Source: Treponema sp. (lineage in GTDB: Bacteria > Spirochaetota > Spirochaetia > Treponematales > Treponemataceae). Taken from it: a DNA stretch of 39,067 nt. Positions 31,564-39,067 of this stretch are shown here, one piece after another. Below the pieces are notes generated by a model, which was not told the DNA's origin, did not search any database, and saw only the letters and a program-made list of their open reading frames with translations. The stretch is from positions 1 through 39,067 of the forward strand of contig JAGARY010000371.1 in assembly GCA_017622055.1 (NCBI GenBank). Reading direction: 5' to 3'. The position numbers were made by a program, and so were the translations under genes. The stretch's first letter is position 1, and every line of letters begins with the position of its first letter.

Positions 31564-32793
31564 TTATTCCACACTTTTCAAAACATCATCCAAAACAAAA
31601 CCTTCCATTTCCTTAAACTCATTATTCAAAACGTCATAATAAGCAATTCTTGTGTCTTCTTCATTAACATTTATAAAAAATACTTTTTCTTCTCTAAAAT
31701 GCATTCTATACAAATTTTCATTATTTTCATGCAAAAATTCCACACCATTCTTTTCTTGATTTAGCTTATAAATTTCCCGATTAGAATAATCATCTGTTTC
31801 CGAAAATAAATAATATTCATTTTTATATTCATATACTTTTTCAATTGATTTGTTTTCAAAATATATTTCATCGTACAAATAATCTTCATTATTTTTTTTA
31901 TTCATAATCAAATAGGAATATTTATTTAAGGTTTTATTATCTTTTCCATATTCTTTTTTTTCTATTATCAAAAACTGTTCATCTGAATAAGTTATTGAAT
32001 AAGAAAAATTATTTTCCCACGTTCCTCCAAATTCATCTTTTATGTATTTTCCTGTATTTTGTTCAAACTCAAAACAATTTTTCTTTAATTCATCAGTTTT
32101 ATAGTTATAATATCCAAAATAAGCATATTCTTTATTTTCTTCCTTAGTTTGTATTTCCACAAACCAAATAGTACCTGTAGCATCAATCCAGCAATCTGAA
32201 AAATAACCATCTTTTTTTATTATTTTTTCTTTAAAAACATCTTTTGTATTTACATCTATATAAGTAAATTTTATTTTATCTTCATCTTTAAAAATCAAAG
32301 CTAAAACATTACTCTCATCATCGCTAGAATTAATTACATCTCCACCATAATCAGAAAAATCTTCACGATTTAATCTTTCTATTTTATTCCCAGAAGAATT
32401 CATAAAATAGTATTTATCTTCAGAAGTTGTATAATCAGAAAACCAATTTATATACACATAATTACCATCATTAGTTTTTCTTTGTAGCAAGAAATAATTT
32501 AAATAGGAATTATCACTTGGTACATAAACAAAATCAAAAACAGATTCCGTTTCCCAATCATAAATTACATAATATGCCCCCCTTCTTCTTTCATAAACTC
32601 TTCCATTATCTTTTTCTGCTAAAAAATCTAAATAAGTATTCAATCTTAGAACAAAAGGTTTATTTAAATGATTAAAAGATTTATATTCTTGTTTTTCCAA
32701 AATTTTTGAATAATCTTTTTCTGGAACATAAACATGACAAGAAAAAAAACTCACTGAAAAAATCAAACAAAAACCAAAAAATAATTTTTTCAT
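31564..32793 (-). CDS. Lipoprotein, copy A of the duplicated cassette
   Basis: The 409-aa protein has a signal sequence with lipobox FFSC (Cys19) and a mature start HVYVPEKDYSKILEKQEYKS, sharing the VPEKDYS and YKSF-LN-PF segments with copy B. The body is rich in Tyr, Asp, Glu and Lys with strand-like repeats. GGAGG lies 7 nt before the ATG, and a good promoter stands at 32812-32840, so this is the first gene of the cassette operon. No known domain was recognised. Confidence 0.75.
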   Translation of the reverse strand: MKKLFFGFCLIFSVSFFSCHVYVPEKDYSKILEKQEYKSFNHLNKPFVLRLNTYLDFLAEKDNGRVYERRRGAYYVIYDWETESVFDFVYVPSDNSYLNYFLLQRKTNDGNYVYINWFSDYTTSEDKYYFMNSSGNKIERLNREDFSDYGGDVINSSDDESNVLALIFKDEDKIKFTYIDVNTKDVFKEKIIKKDGYFSDCWIDATGTIWFVEIQTKEENKEYAYFGYYNYKTDELKKNCFEFEQNTGKYIKDEFGGTWENNFSYSITYSDEQFLIIEKKEYGKDNKTLNKYSYLIMNKKNNEDYLYDEIYFENKSIEKVYEYKNEYYLFSETDDYSNREIYKLNQEKNGVEFLHENNENLYRMHFREEKVFFINVNEEDTRIAYYDVLNNEFKEMEGFVLDDVLKSVE

Positions 32794-32811
32794 ATTTTAC
32801 CTCCATAACAA

Positions 32812-32840
32812 AGTATCTTTTTGAAATCACAAAAAATCAA
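32812..32840 (-). promoter_or_regulatory. Promoter of the duplicated cassette operon
   Basis: On the minus strand TTGATT (32840-32835), 17 nt, GATACT (32817-32812). The start near 32805 gives a short leader containing GGAGG. Confidence 0.55.
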
Positions 32841-32850
32841 CCCCAAAAAC

Positions 32851-32912
32851 CTCTGTTAAATACGAAATAACCGCGGTTATTTTAAATTAACCACGGTTAT
32901 TTTTTTACAGAG
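32851..32912. terminator. Long interrupted hairpin containing an 18-bp palindrome
   Basis: AAATAACCGCGGTTATTT (32865-32882) is self-complementary. AAATAACCGCGGTTA (32865-32879) also pairs with TAACCACGGTTATTT (32888-32902) with one mismatch (a G-U pair in minus-strand RNA). Outer arms CTCTGT and ACAGAG extend it. It lies after the META lipoprotein and just upstream of the cassette promoter, so it could terminate the first and insulate the second; a repeat element is the alternative. Confidence 0.55.
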
Positions 32913-32943
32913 TAATTAAATGAAAAAATTAATCAATTTTTTT

Positions 32944-33714
32944 CTATTCTTTAACTAATTGAAGCAAAATTGTTCCATCGCTTCCAAGCAAATTCATAGT
33001 GTTTCCATCTTGCGAATAGTTTGTAACATCCATCAAATCGCTTAAAAAGTCAGTTTCAATTTCAGAAGATTTTTCGTCTCCTGCTTTCAAAGTCATCACA
33101 CCTTCATCAATAGTAATTTCGTTTTTAGACTTATCAACATCATAAGATAAATTTACAATATTAATTCCAGTAGAACCAGACAAACTTCCATCGGCTGCAA
33201 AAATCAAATATGGTTTGTTTTCAACATTACTAATATCTTCCAAACTTGTTCCATTGTACAAAGCTTGAACAACCCATTTTTCACCATTTTGCAATTGATA
33301 CTTCAACACCGAATTTTCACTAGAATTCTGTAATGTTAAATATCTAACATCATTTTCGTCATTAACACTAAACGAATCTATTCCCGAAAGAGTAGCAAGA
33401 TATTCACTTTCAAAAGCCATAACTTCAGGAGTTCCGGCCATTTTTGTTGTTACAATTTCCGAAACAGTTTCAATCTTGTCATTAGACAAATCGATTGATG
33501 CATAAAAATTGTTTGCTCCAGTATTTCCACTAATTTTTATTTGATTTTCTGTTTCAAAATGAACAGTCAAAGTTGAATCAGTAATTTGTTGAGCAATTCC
33601 ATCTTTTTCATAAGAAACAAGTTTCCAAGTTCCTTCCACCATTTTCTCTTCTTCTGTACACCCAAAGAGAAAAACACAGGCCAATAGACCTAAATAAATT
33701 TTTAAATGTTTCAT
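32944..33714 (-). CDS. Lipoprotein with two META (HslJ-like) domains
   Basis: The 256-aa protein has a signal sequence with lipobox LFGC (Cys19). The first META domain starts EGTWKLVSY and contains the family motif GNTGANNFYASID and TTKMAGTPEVMAFESEYL (about 60-110). A second, more diverged META-like domain starts WVVQALYNG with GSTGINIVNLSY. META domains occur in HslJ and in stress or heat-shock-linked envelope lipoproteins; the molecular role is not known. The frame is open to 33750, but AAGGTGG precedes the ATG at 33714 and the signal peptide begins there. Confidence 0.85.
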   Translation of the reverse strand: MKHLKIYLGLLACVFLFGCTEEEKMVEGTWKLVSYEKDGIAQQITDSTLTVHFETENQIKISGNTGANNFYASIDLSNDKIETVSEIVTTKMAGTPEVMAFESEYLATLSGIDSFSVNDENDVRYLTLQNSSENSVLKYQLQNGEKWVVQALYNGTSLEDISNVENKPYLIFAADGSLSGSTGINIVNLSYDVDKSKNEITIDEGVMTLKAGDEKSSEIETDFLSDLMDVTNYSQDGNTMNLLGSDGTILLQLVKE

Positions 33715-33864
33715 AGCGTTACCACCTTTAGAAAAAAGATACAATTGCATTCAAAAAAAGGAAAGAAAATTTTATTTATTTGGGCGGATTTTATGGTCTA
33801 TGTTCCTTTTACAACAAAAACAGACTTTCCACATTTTTCTTTTTTTTCTACAAGAATTTTCTTA

Positions 33865-33893
33865 TTGACAACAGCATAAAACTATCCGATAAT
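33865..33893 (+). promoter_or_regulatory. Promoter of the lipoprotein gene at 33941
   Basis: TTGACA (33865-33870), 17 nt, GATAAT (33888-33893). Transcription should start near 33900, giving a leader of about 40 nt with GGGGG before the ATG. Confidence 0.6.
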
Positions 33894-33940
33894 AATGACA
33901 TAAATAAAAAAAATGTCAAAATAAATTTTGGGGGTTTTCT

Positions 33941-35011
33941 ATGAAAAAAACATTACTTATCTTATCTGCATGTTTATGCTTCTTTACTTCTTGCCAAAAA
34001 AAACAAGAATTAAAACCAGTTAACATCAAACCAATCACAATCGAACAAGACGGTTGTACTATTGTTTCTGACCCACGTCTAGAATTATTGTTAATTGCTT
34101 CAAATTTGGCAGGATTCTATCCTATAGGAAATACAAATTCAGATTATGTATCCACAATCCATACATTTTTTAAAAACCATAAAGAGCATGCATTAATTAA
34201 ACAAATCAAAAAAATCACAAAAAAATACACATATTACATTGACTATTTAATGATTTTTAACTGCATTTCAGAAGATTTTACTACAATTTCAGAAGAAACT
34301 CTTCATAATTCAGCAAAAAATTATTGGAAAAAACACAAAGATCAATTCCTTAAAAATTTTAATAGCTTTGCACATGAAACAAATTTTGCAAAATTCTACT
34401 TAGCTTATGAACATGCCTTAAAAGCTCCCTTGTTCCATGCTGAAGATTATTTCAATACAAATCCAACAATTATCCCAAATATAAATTCTATTTTAACCAA
34501 AAATAACAATCAAAAACAAATTATCTATTCCTCTAATTTAGCTTTCAGTAATTTCCCAACAACAATACCTAACACCTTGATTTTGGAAAATAAACCAAAC
34601 AAGGAAAATCCTTTTACAAAATTTTTCCTTTTCTCAAATTTATTATACAATTCAATTTTCAAATCTATTGAAGAAAATTGGGAACAATTAAAAGAACCTA
34701 TTACTACTTTTTTTAAAACTCTTTACGAACAAAATAAAATTACATTAAAAATTGAAGACACAAACACTATTTTGTCGTGTTCTGATATTATGTCATTTTA
34801 TCTAACCTATCATTTTACAGCAAAAGATTTTCCTGAAGAAATTAATACAGAAATCTATGAATTTCTTAAAAAACAATACTTATATGATTTTTACACAATT
34901 TTTAAACCAATTTTCCAAGAATATGAACAAAATCCAGAAAAATACGCAAATTTTGAAGAATTTTTTAACAATTACCTTGTAAACGAAATTATAAACATTA
35001 GTTTGAATTAA
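33941..35011 (+). CDS. Predicted lipoprotein of unknown function
   Basis: The 356-aa protein begins MKKTLLILSACLCFFTSC with a lipobox FFTSC (Cys18). The mature protein is predicted mostly helical, with Lys/Asn-rich segments and aromatic-rich helices such as FYLAYEHALKAP and FEEFFNNYL near the end. I recognise no family. It has its own promoter and is followed by a repeat half-copy and then the S41-like gene on the same strand (130 nt away). Its codon use is as AT-rich as that of its neighbours. Confidence 0.75.
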   Translation: MKKTLLILSACLCFFTSCQKKQELKPVNIKPITIEQDGCTIVSDPRLELLLIASNLAGFYPIGNTNSDYVSTIHTFFKNHKEHALIKQIKKITKKYTYYIDYLMIFNCISEDFTTISEETLHNSAKNYWKKHKDQFLKNFNSFAHETNFAKFYLAYEHALKAPLFHAEDYFNTNPTIIPNINSILTKNNNQKQIIYSSNLAFSNFPTTIPNTLILENKPNKENPFTKFFLFSNLLYNSIFKSIEENWEQLKEPITTFFKTLYEQNKITLKIEDTNTILSCSDIMSFYLTYHFTAKDFPEEINTEIYEFLKKQYLYDFYTIFKPIFQEYEQNPEKYANFEEFFNNYLVNEIINISLN

Positions 35012-35048
35012 TTGTCTTAGCAACCCGTAGGCGAAGCATTCTTTTTTC

Positions 35049-35110
35049 TAGATTGCTTCGCTTCGCTCGCAATGACATTATTTTTTATTTTTATCGGACT
35101 CGACCCGATA
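35049..35110. repeat. Half-copy of the palindromic repeat plus a hairpin fragment
   Basis: TAGATTGCTTCGCTTCGCTC and GCAATGAC (35049-35076) equal the right arm of the repeat family. Behind it TATCGG (35092-35097) pairs with CCGATA (35105-35110) around a 7-nt loop; CTCGACCCGAT here is also at 21147-21157. It lies in the leader of the S41 gene. Confidence 0.6.
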
Positions 35111-35141
35111 ATCTCACAAAACAACCTACGGAGAAACTTTT

Positions 35142-36776
35142 ATGAAAAAACGTCATCTATTTTGGATAATTCCTTCTTCATTAATTGCTTTTATTTTTTT
35201 ACTCTATGTTATTTTAAAATTGATTTCTGTCTTTCATCCTCTTTCTGAACCTTTTGTAAATAGAACAAAACACAAAACAACCCTAACAGAAAAAGAACTT
35301 AACAGAGATTTAGATTATATAAAACATTACATGTCAACTTGTTATGCAGGATATGATGATATGGTAGAAAAAGGATTTAATTTAGACTCTGCCATAGAAA
35401 ATATCTATAATAATACAAAAAAAGAAATGCACAATGGTGTTGTAGCATCTTCTGTATTAATTACAAACACAATAAATGAACTAATAGAAAAAAATCCTTT
35501 AATCGATAGTCATTTTTCCATTAATGGCTCAGGAAGATATCCTTATAAATTGTATTTTTCAGATTTATATTTTGAAGAAAAACAAACTACAACAGAAACA
35601 AAATATTTTTTAACAAAAATCCAACGAGAAGAAATAGATAAAGAAGAAAGCTTTTTAAAAAAGAAAATTCCTCTTACAGAACTTCCACTCAATTTAGAAT
35701 ATACCGGTTCTACACAAAATCTTTACAAATGGTTTGATGGAAACAAAATAATTTACAGATACGGTGTTTTTACAAATAAAGAAATACATTTTGCATATAT
35801 TAATTTAAATAATAACAAAGAAAAAATTCCTGTTTATTATTTTGATTGCCTTGAAGCTAGAACTAAAAATCAAAATTATAAAGAAACAAATAAAACTTTA
35901 TATTTGTCCTTGCAAAATTTTACTTTTGATAATGGAAGTGACGTTCATTATTTTTATGGACATAAAGAATTTCAAAATTTATTAGATATTGCAAAAGAAA
36001 AATCAAAAAATAAAGAAAATATCATATTAGATTTACGTTCAAATGGCGGTGGTGAACCAATTAGACTTTCTCTATTATTTGCAAATATTCTTTATGATAA
36101 CTATGATTTTGACACTTTAAATCAAATATTCTTATATGATGATGAAAATTCTAACGACGTCGTTTCTTCTACAATTGCAAAAGCAAGACTTCATTCTATA
36201 TTTTACGATATAAAAGATTTTTTCAAAAAGCTTAAATTTAGAAATAAAAAAGAAAAATTTGAATATGAAGAATATTCTGATTCTATTTATAAAAAACAAA
36301 ATAGAATCAGAAATAAACAAATTTTACCTCAATTATTTTTCCCTTCCAGAAAAATGATTACTGTTGAACCACAAACAGAAGACAAACCTCTTCCACCAAC
36401 AAATTTTTCTGGAACAATATACATTCTAACAGACCGTTATTCTGCTTCTTGTTCAGAATATACAATGGGAGTTGCCTATAAACTCGCAGAAAAATTAGAC
36501 TTTAATGTCGTGCATCTTGGAGAAAATTCAAATGGTGCAGTTTATTATGTAAATCCTAGATCATTTGTAACTCCATATTCTGGCTTATGGTTTTATATGC
36601 CTACAAAAAAGAAAGTCCCAAGAATCTTTGATCATCCAAGCTTCAAAGGAGAAGGCCTTGGTTGGCATCCTGAATACTGGGTTACAAAATACAACCTTGC
36701 AAACACACTCACAAATCTAATTGAAGACCCAGAACTTCCACAAATGCTTGTTGGCCTAGAAAAGAATCATTTGTAA
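35142..36776 (+). CDS. Membrane-anchored S41-family peptidase-like protein
   Basis: The 544-aa protein has one N-terminal membrane helix (about 8-30) and a large exported part. The C-terminal half contains LDLRSNGGGEP (about 297-307) and ILTDRYSASCSEYTMG (about 428-443), which fit the S41 (C-terminal-processing peptidase) core with the nucleophile in SASCSE. A later GENSNGAVYYVNP follows the expected order. The PDZ domain usual in CtpA enzymes is not evident. Members cut or trim envelope proteins, which fits the lipoprotein genes around it. GGAG lies 9 nt before the ATG. A terminator follows (36839-36870). Confidence 0.82.
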   Translation: MKKRHLFWIIPSSLIAFIFLLYVILKLISVFHPLSEPFVNRTKHKTTLTEKELNRDLDYIKHYMSTCYAGYDDMVEKGFNLDSAIENIYNNTKKEMHNGVVASSVLITNTINELIEKNPLIDSHFSINGSGRYPYKLYFSDLYFEEKQTTTETKYFLTKIQREEIDKEESFLKKKIPLTELPLNLEYTGSTQNLYKWFDGNKIIYRYGVFTNKEIHFAYINLNNNKEKIPVYYFDCLEARTKNQNYKETNKTLYLSLQNFTFDNGSDVHYFYGHKEFQNLLDIAKEKSKNKENIILDLRSNGGGEPIRLSLLFANILYDNYDFDTLNQIFLYDDENSNDVVSSTIAKARLHSIFYDIKDFFKKLKFRNKKEKFEYEEYSDSIYKKQNRIRNKQILPQLFFPSRKMITVEPQTEDKPLPPTNFSGTIYILTDRYSASCSEYTMGVAYKLAEKLDFNVVHLGENSNGAVYYVNPRSFVTPYSGLWFYMPTKKKVPRIFDHPSFKGEGLGWHPEYWVTKYNLANTLTNLIEDPELPQMLVGLEKNHL

Positions 36777-36838
36777 AAAATTCTAAGATTCCCGCATCAA
36801 GTGCGAGAATGACATTTTAAACTTTTTTCCCATAAAAA

Positions 36839-36870
36839 AAGACCTTCCCGTCATCGGAAAGGTCTTATTT
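36839..36870. terminator. Bidirectional terminator between the S41 gene and ppdK
   Basis: AAGACCTTCC (36839-36848) pairs with GGAAAGGTCTT (36856-36866) with a one-base bulge. It is preceded by seven A and followed by TATTTG, so it can stop transcripts from both sides. Confidence 0.75.
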
Positions 36871-36907
36871 GTTTATCTGTTATTCTTGGGTTTTACATCT
36901 CTGTCAT

Positions 36908-36926
36908 CCTCGTGCTTTACACGAGG
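36908..36926. repeat. Hairpin in the ppdK 3' flank
   Basis: CCTCGTG (36908-36914), CTTTA, CACGAGG (36920-36926). It is preceded by GTCAT, like the family of dispersed repeats, and belongs to the hairpin-rich stretch 36780-37035. Confidence 0.6.
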
Positions 36927-36955
36927 ACTAAGGATCTGCCCCAAGAACCTTCTTT

Positions 36956-37070
36956 TATTTAGAAGCTTTAATAACAGCTTGAGCACGTCGCACGCAAAGC
37001 GTGCTTACCGAGTTTTGCTTTCGCAAAACTCGCACATACTATTTAGAAGCTTTAATAACAGCTTGAGCAC
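36956..37070. repeat. 31-bp direct repeats flanking a mini-hairpin insert at the ppdK 3' end
   Basis: 36956-36986 and 37040-37070 are identical over 31 bp and equal the last codons of ppdK (copy 2 encodes ...AQAVIKASK). The 53 bp between them (36987-37039) contain GCACGC-AAA-GCGTGC (36990-37004) and CGAGTTTTGC-TTTC-GCAAAACTCG (37009-37032). This is what an insertion with target duplication, or a slippage duplication, would leave. The stop of the working copy is TAG (37039-37041), while the outer copy would read TAA. Confidence 0.85.
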
Positions 37071-39067
37071 CAGCAAGACGAGCTAATGGTACGCGGAATG
37101 GTGAACATGAAACATAGTTCAAACCAATCTTGTAACACAAAGCGATAGAAGCTGGATCACCACCGTGTTCACCACAGATACCAAGGTGTAAATCAGCTTT
37201 AACTGAACGACCTTTAGCTTCTGCAATTTCCATCAATGCACCTGGACCATCTGGATCAAGTGTAGCAAATGGATCATCTTCGATGATTCTTCCATCAAGG
37301 TATGCTTCAATGAACTTACCATAGTCATCACGGCTGAAACCGAATGTTGTTTGTGAAAGGTCATTTGTACCGAATGAGAAGAAGTCTGCGAATTGAGCAA
37401 CTTTGTCAGCAATAAGAGCTGTTCTTGGGAATTCAACCATTGAACCAATTTCGAATTCAACTTTTGTTCCTAATTCAGCATTTACAGCAGCAATTTTAGC
37501 TTCAGCTTGAGCACGAATTACTTCAACTTCACGGTAAGAAACAACGTTAGGAATCATAATTTGAACTTTGTGAGCTACGCCTTCTTTATCAAGTTTAGCT
37601 GTTGCACGAGCAATAGCTTCAACTTGCATTTCATAAATTTCAGGATATGTAATAGCAAGACGACAACCACGGTGTCCAAGCATTGGGTTGTGTTCGTCTA
37701 AAGCAGAAACTTTAGCAACTAAAGCAGCTTTGTCCATACCAAGTTTGTTAGCAAGAGCTGTAGCAGCTTCATCACTTTCAGCTTGGATAAATTCGTTTAA
37801 TGGAGGGTCCAAAAGACGGATTGTTACTGGACGACCAGCCATTGTTTTGATGATTTCGTAGAAATCTTTTTCTTGCAATGGAAGGATTTTTGCCAAGTTT
37901 TCTTTACGAGCTTCTGTTGTTTCAGAAACAATCATTTTTTGGAAAGCTGTAAGTTTTGGTTCATCAAAGAACATGTGTTCTGTACGACAAAGACCAATAC
38001 CAGCAGCACCAAAACGGAATGCATCAGCAGCGTTCTGTGGTGTATCACCGTTAGCAAGAACGTCAAATCCTTTAACTGTTTTTCCAGATGGAGTTGTACG
38101 TGTTGAGTTATTTCTAACTTCGTCAGCCCAATTAAGGAATTCTTCAAGGTCACCAGAGATAGCAGCTGGTTTTACAGCAACTTGACCTTCGTATACTTTA
38201 CCTGCTCCACCATCAATTGTAAGGAATTCACCTTTTTTGTAGTCTTTTCCTTTTACAGTAATTGTGTCAGCATCTTTGAATACAACGTCTGAACATCCAC
38301 AAACACAAGGTGTTCCCATACCACGAGCAACAACAGCAGCGTGTGATGTACGTCCACCAGTAGATGTTAAGATACCTTGAGCAACAGCCATACCAGCAAT
38401 GTCATCTGGAGATGTTTCTTTACGAACTAAAAGAACTTTTTTACCTTCTTTTGCCCAAGCTTCAGCTTCGTCAGCTGTAAATACGATTTGACCACATCCA
38501 GCACCTGGAGAAGCGTTCAAACCAGCAGCAATTTCTGTTGCTTTTTTAACAGCAGCTGGATCCAATTGTGGAAGAAGTAATTGGTTCAATTGTTCTGGTT
38601 CAACACGAAGAAGAGCTTCTTCTTTTGTGATTAAACCTTCGTTTACTAAGTCAACTGCAATCTTAATAGCAGCAGCACCAGTACGTTTACCATTACGACA
38701 TTGGAGCATGAATAATTTACCTTCTTCAACAGTAAATTCCATATCTTGCATATCGCGATAGTGTTTTTCAAGTCTGTCACGAATTTGGCAAAGTTCGTCG
38801 TAAATAGCTTTATTTGTTTTTTCAAGTTCAGAAAGTTTTTGTGGAGTACGGATACCAGCAACAACGTCTTCACCTTGAGCGTTCATTAAGTATTCACCCA
38901 TGAAGATGTTTTCACCTGTTGAAGGATCACGAGAGAAACATACACCAGTACCAGAAGTGTCACCTTTGTTTCCGAATACCATAGCCATTACAGAAACAGC
39001 AGTACCTTTCAAAGCACCTTCTTTGATGTTGTTTAATTTACGATATTTGATAGCACGTGGGTTCATC
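37039..39067 (-). CDS. ppdK: Pyruvate phosphate dikinase, 3' three quarters (5' end outside window)
   Basis: PPDK interconverts pyruvate, ATP and phosphate with PEP, AMP and pyrophosphate. The visible 675 codons include the end of the ATP-grasp domain (MLQCRNGKRTG), the swivelling phospho-histidine motif TGGRTSHAAVVARGMGTPCV and the C-terminal PEP/pyruvate barrel with GLCRTEHMF, EIGSMVEFPRT, FFSFGTNDLSQTTFGFSRDD and GICGEHGGDP. The final residues are AGAQAVIKASK. The start lies beyond 39067. Its codon use is richer in G and C than that of the island genes, as expected for a highly expressed gene. The 3' end is duplicated with a hairpin element downstream. Confidence 0.97.
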   Translation of the reverse strand, partial: MNPRAIKYRKLNNIKEGALKGTAVSVMAMVFGNKGDTSGTGVCFSRDPSTGENIFMGEYLMNAQGEDVVAGIRTPQKLSELEKTNKAIYDELCQIRDRLEKHYRDMQDMEFTVEEGKLFMLQCRNGKRTGAAAIKIAVDLVNEGLITKEEALLRVEPEQLNQLLLPQLDPAAVKKATEIAAGLNASPGAGCGQIVFTADEAEAWAKEGKKVLLVRKETSPDDIAGMAVAQGILTSTGGRTSHAAVVARGMGTPCVCGCSDVVFKDADTITVKGKDYKKGEFLTIDGGAGKVYEGQVAVKPAAISGDLEEFLNWADEVRNNSTRTTPSGKTVKGFDVLANGDTPQNAADAFRFGAAGIGLCRTEHMFFDEPKLTAFQKMIVSETTEARKENLAKILPLQEKDFYEIIKTMAGRPVTIRLLDPPLNEFIQAESDEAATALANKLGMDKAALVAKVSALDEHNPMLGHRGCRLAITYPEIYEMQVEAIARATAKLDKEGVAHKVQIMIPNVVSYREVEVIRAQAEAKIAAVNAELGTKVEFEIGSMVEFPRTALIADKVAQFADFFSFGTNDLSQTTFGFSRDDYGKFIEAYLDGRIIEDDPFATLDPDGPGALMEIAEAKGRSVKADLHLGICGEHGGDPASIALCYKIGLNYVSCSPFRVPLARLAGAQAVIKASK

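Noticed and set aside
1..39067. tRNA, rRNA, IS transposase or phage genes
   Set aside because: No cloverleaf-type consensus, rRNA segment, transposase motif or phage structural protein was seen on either strand.

Overview
The window is AT-rich bacterial DNA. It looks like a host-associated Treponema or a close spirochaete relative. Supporting this are the many lipoproteins with spirochaete-style relaxed lipoboxes, the gene content (pyruvate phosphate dikinase, GH39 glycosidase, a stand-alone CBM48 protein) and the dispersed hairpin repeats. The genus is inferred; the window contains no rRNA, tRNA, CRISPR array, transposase or phage structural gene.

Layout. 1-476 is non-coding and holds a palindromic repeat and a GC-rich array of tiny hairpins. 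477-4234 holds metK (-), then a divergent stand-alone CBM48 protein, an NlpC/P60 hydrolase with a barrel-like tail, and a lipoprotein (+). 4402-9879 is metabolic: a phosphohexomutase (-), proB-proC (+), a diacylglycerol-kinase-family protein (-) and a DUF2156 protein (+). 9910-17092 is the accessory part. It has an XRE regulator facing an AAA+ ATPase, then a double-zinc-ribbon protein, a membrane/coiled-coil protein, a tiny twin zinc-finger protein, two paralogues of unknown family, an ankyrin protein and a protein resembling the uracil-DNA-glycosylase superfamily. Two promoter regions in it, about 3.5 kb apart, share a near-identical 26-bp block containing a perfect palindrome. 17094-19335 is a three-gene minus-strand operon (ychJ-like, rlmB, trhA-like). 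19724-29014 is catabolic and signalling: an iron alcohol dehydrogenase, an epimerase-SDR pair, an EAL phosphodiesterase, a patatin, a GH39 beta-xylosidase and a type-B carboxylesterase. 29089-36776 is an envelope cluster: a tandemly duplicated lipoprotein plus exported-protein cassette, a twin-META lipoprotein, another lipoprotein and an S41-like protease. The right edge carries the 3' three quarters of ppdK.

Three patterns stand out. First, about ten genes without a Shine-Dalgarno sequence have a -10-like hexamer ending 6-7 nt before the ATG, often with a -35 hexamer 16-18 nt further upstream, so their mRNAs are probably leaderless. Genes with a clear GGAG/GAGG lack this geometry. Second, GC-rich arrays of mini-hairpins with 3-5 nt loops sit at gene ends. 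One of them lies between two copies of a perfect 31-bp repeat made from the 3' end of ppdK, which looks like a duplication-generating insertion. Third, the 10-17 kb island with its shared operator is the best candidate for an undescribed multi-gene system, though its function cannot be read from the sequence.
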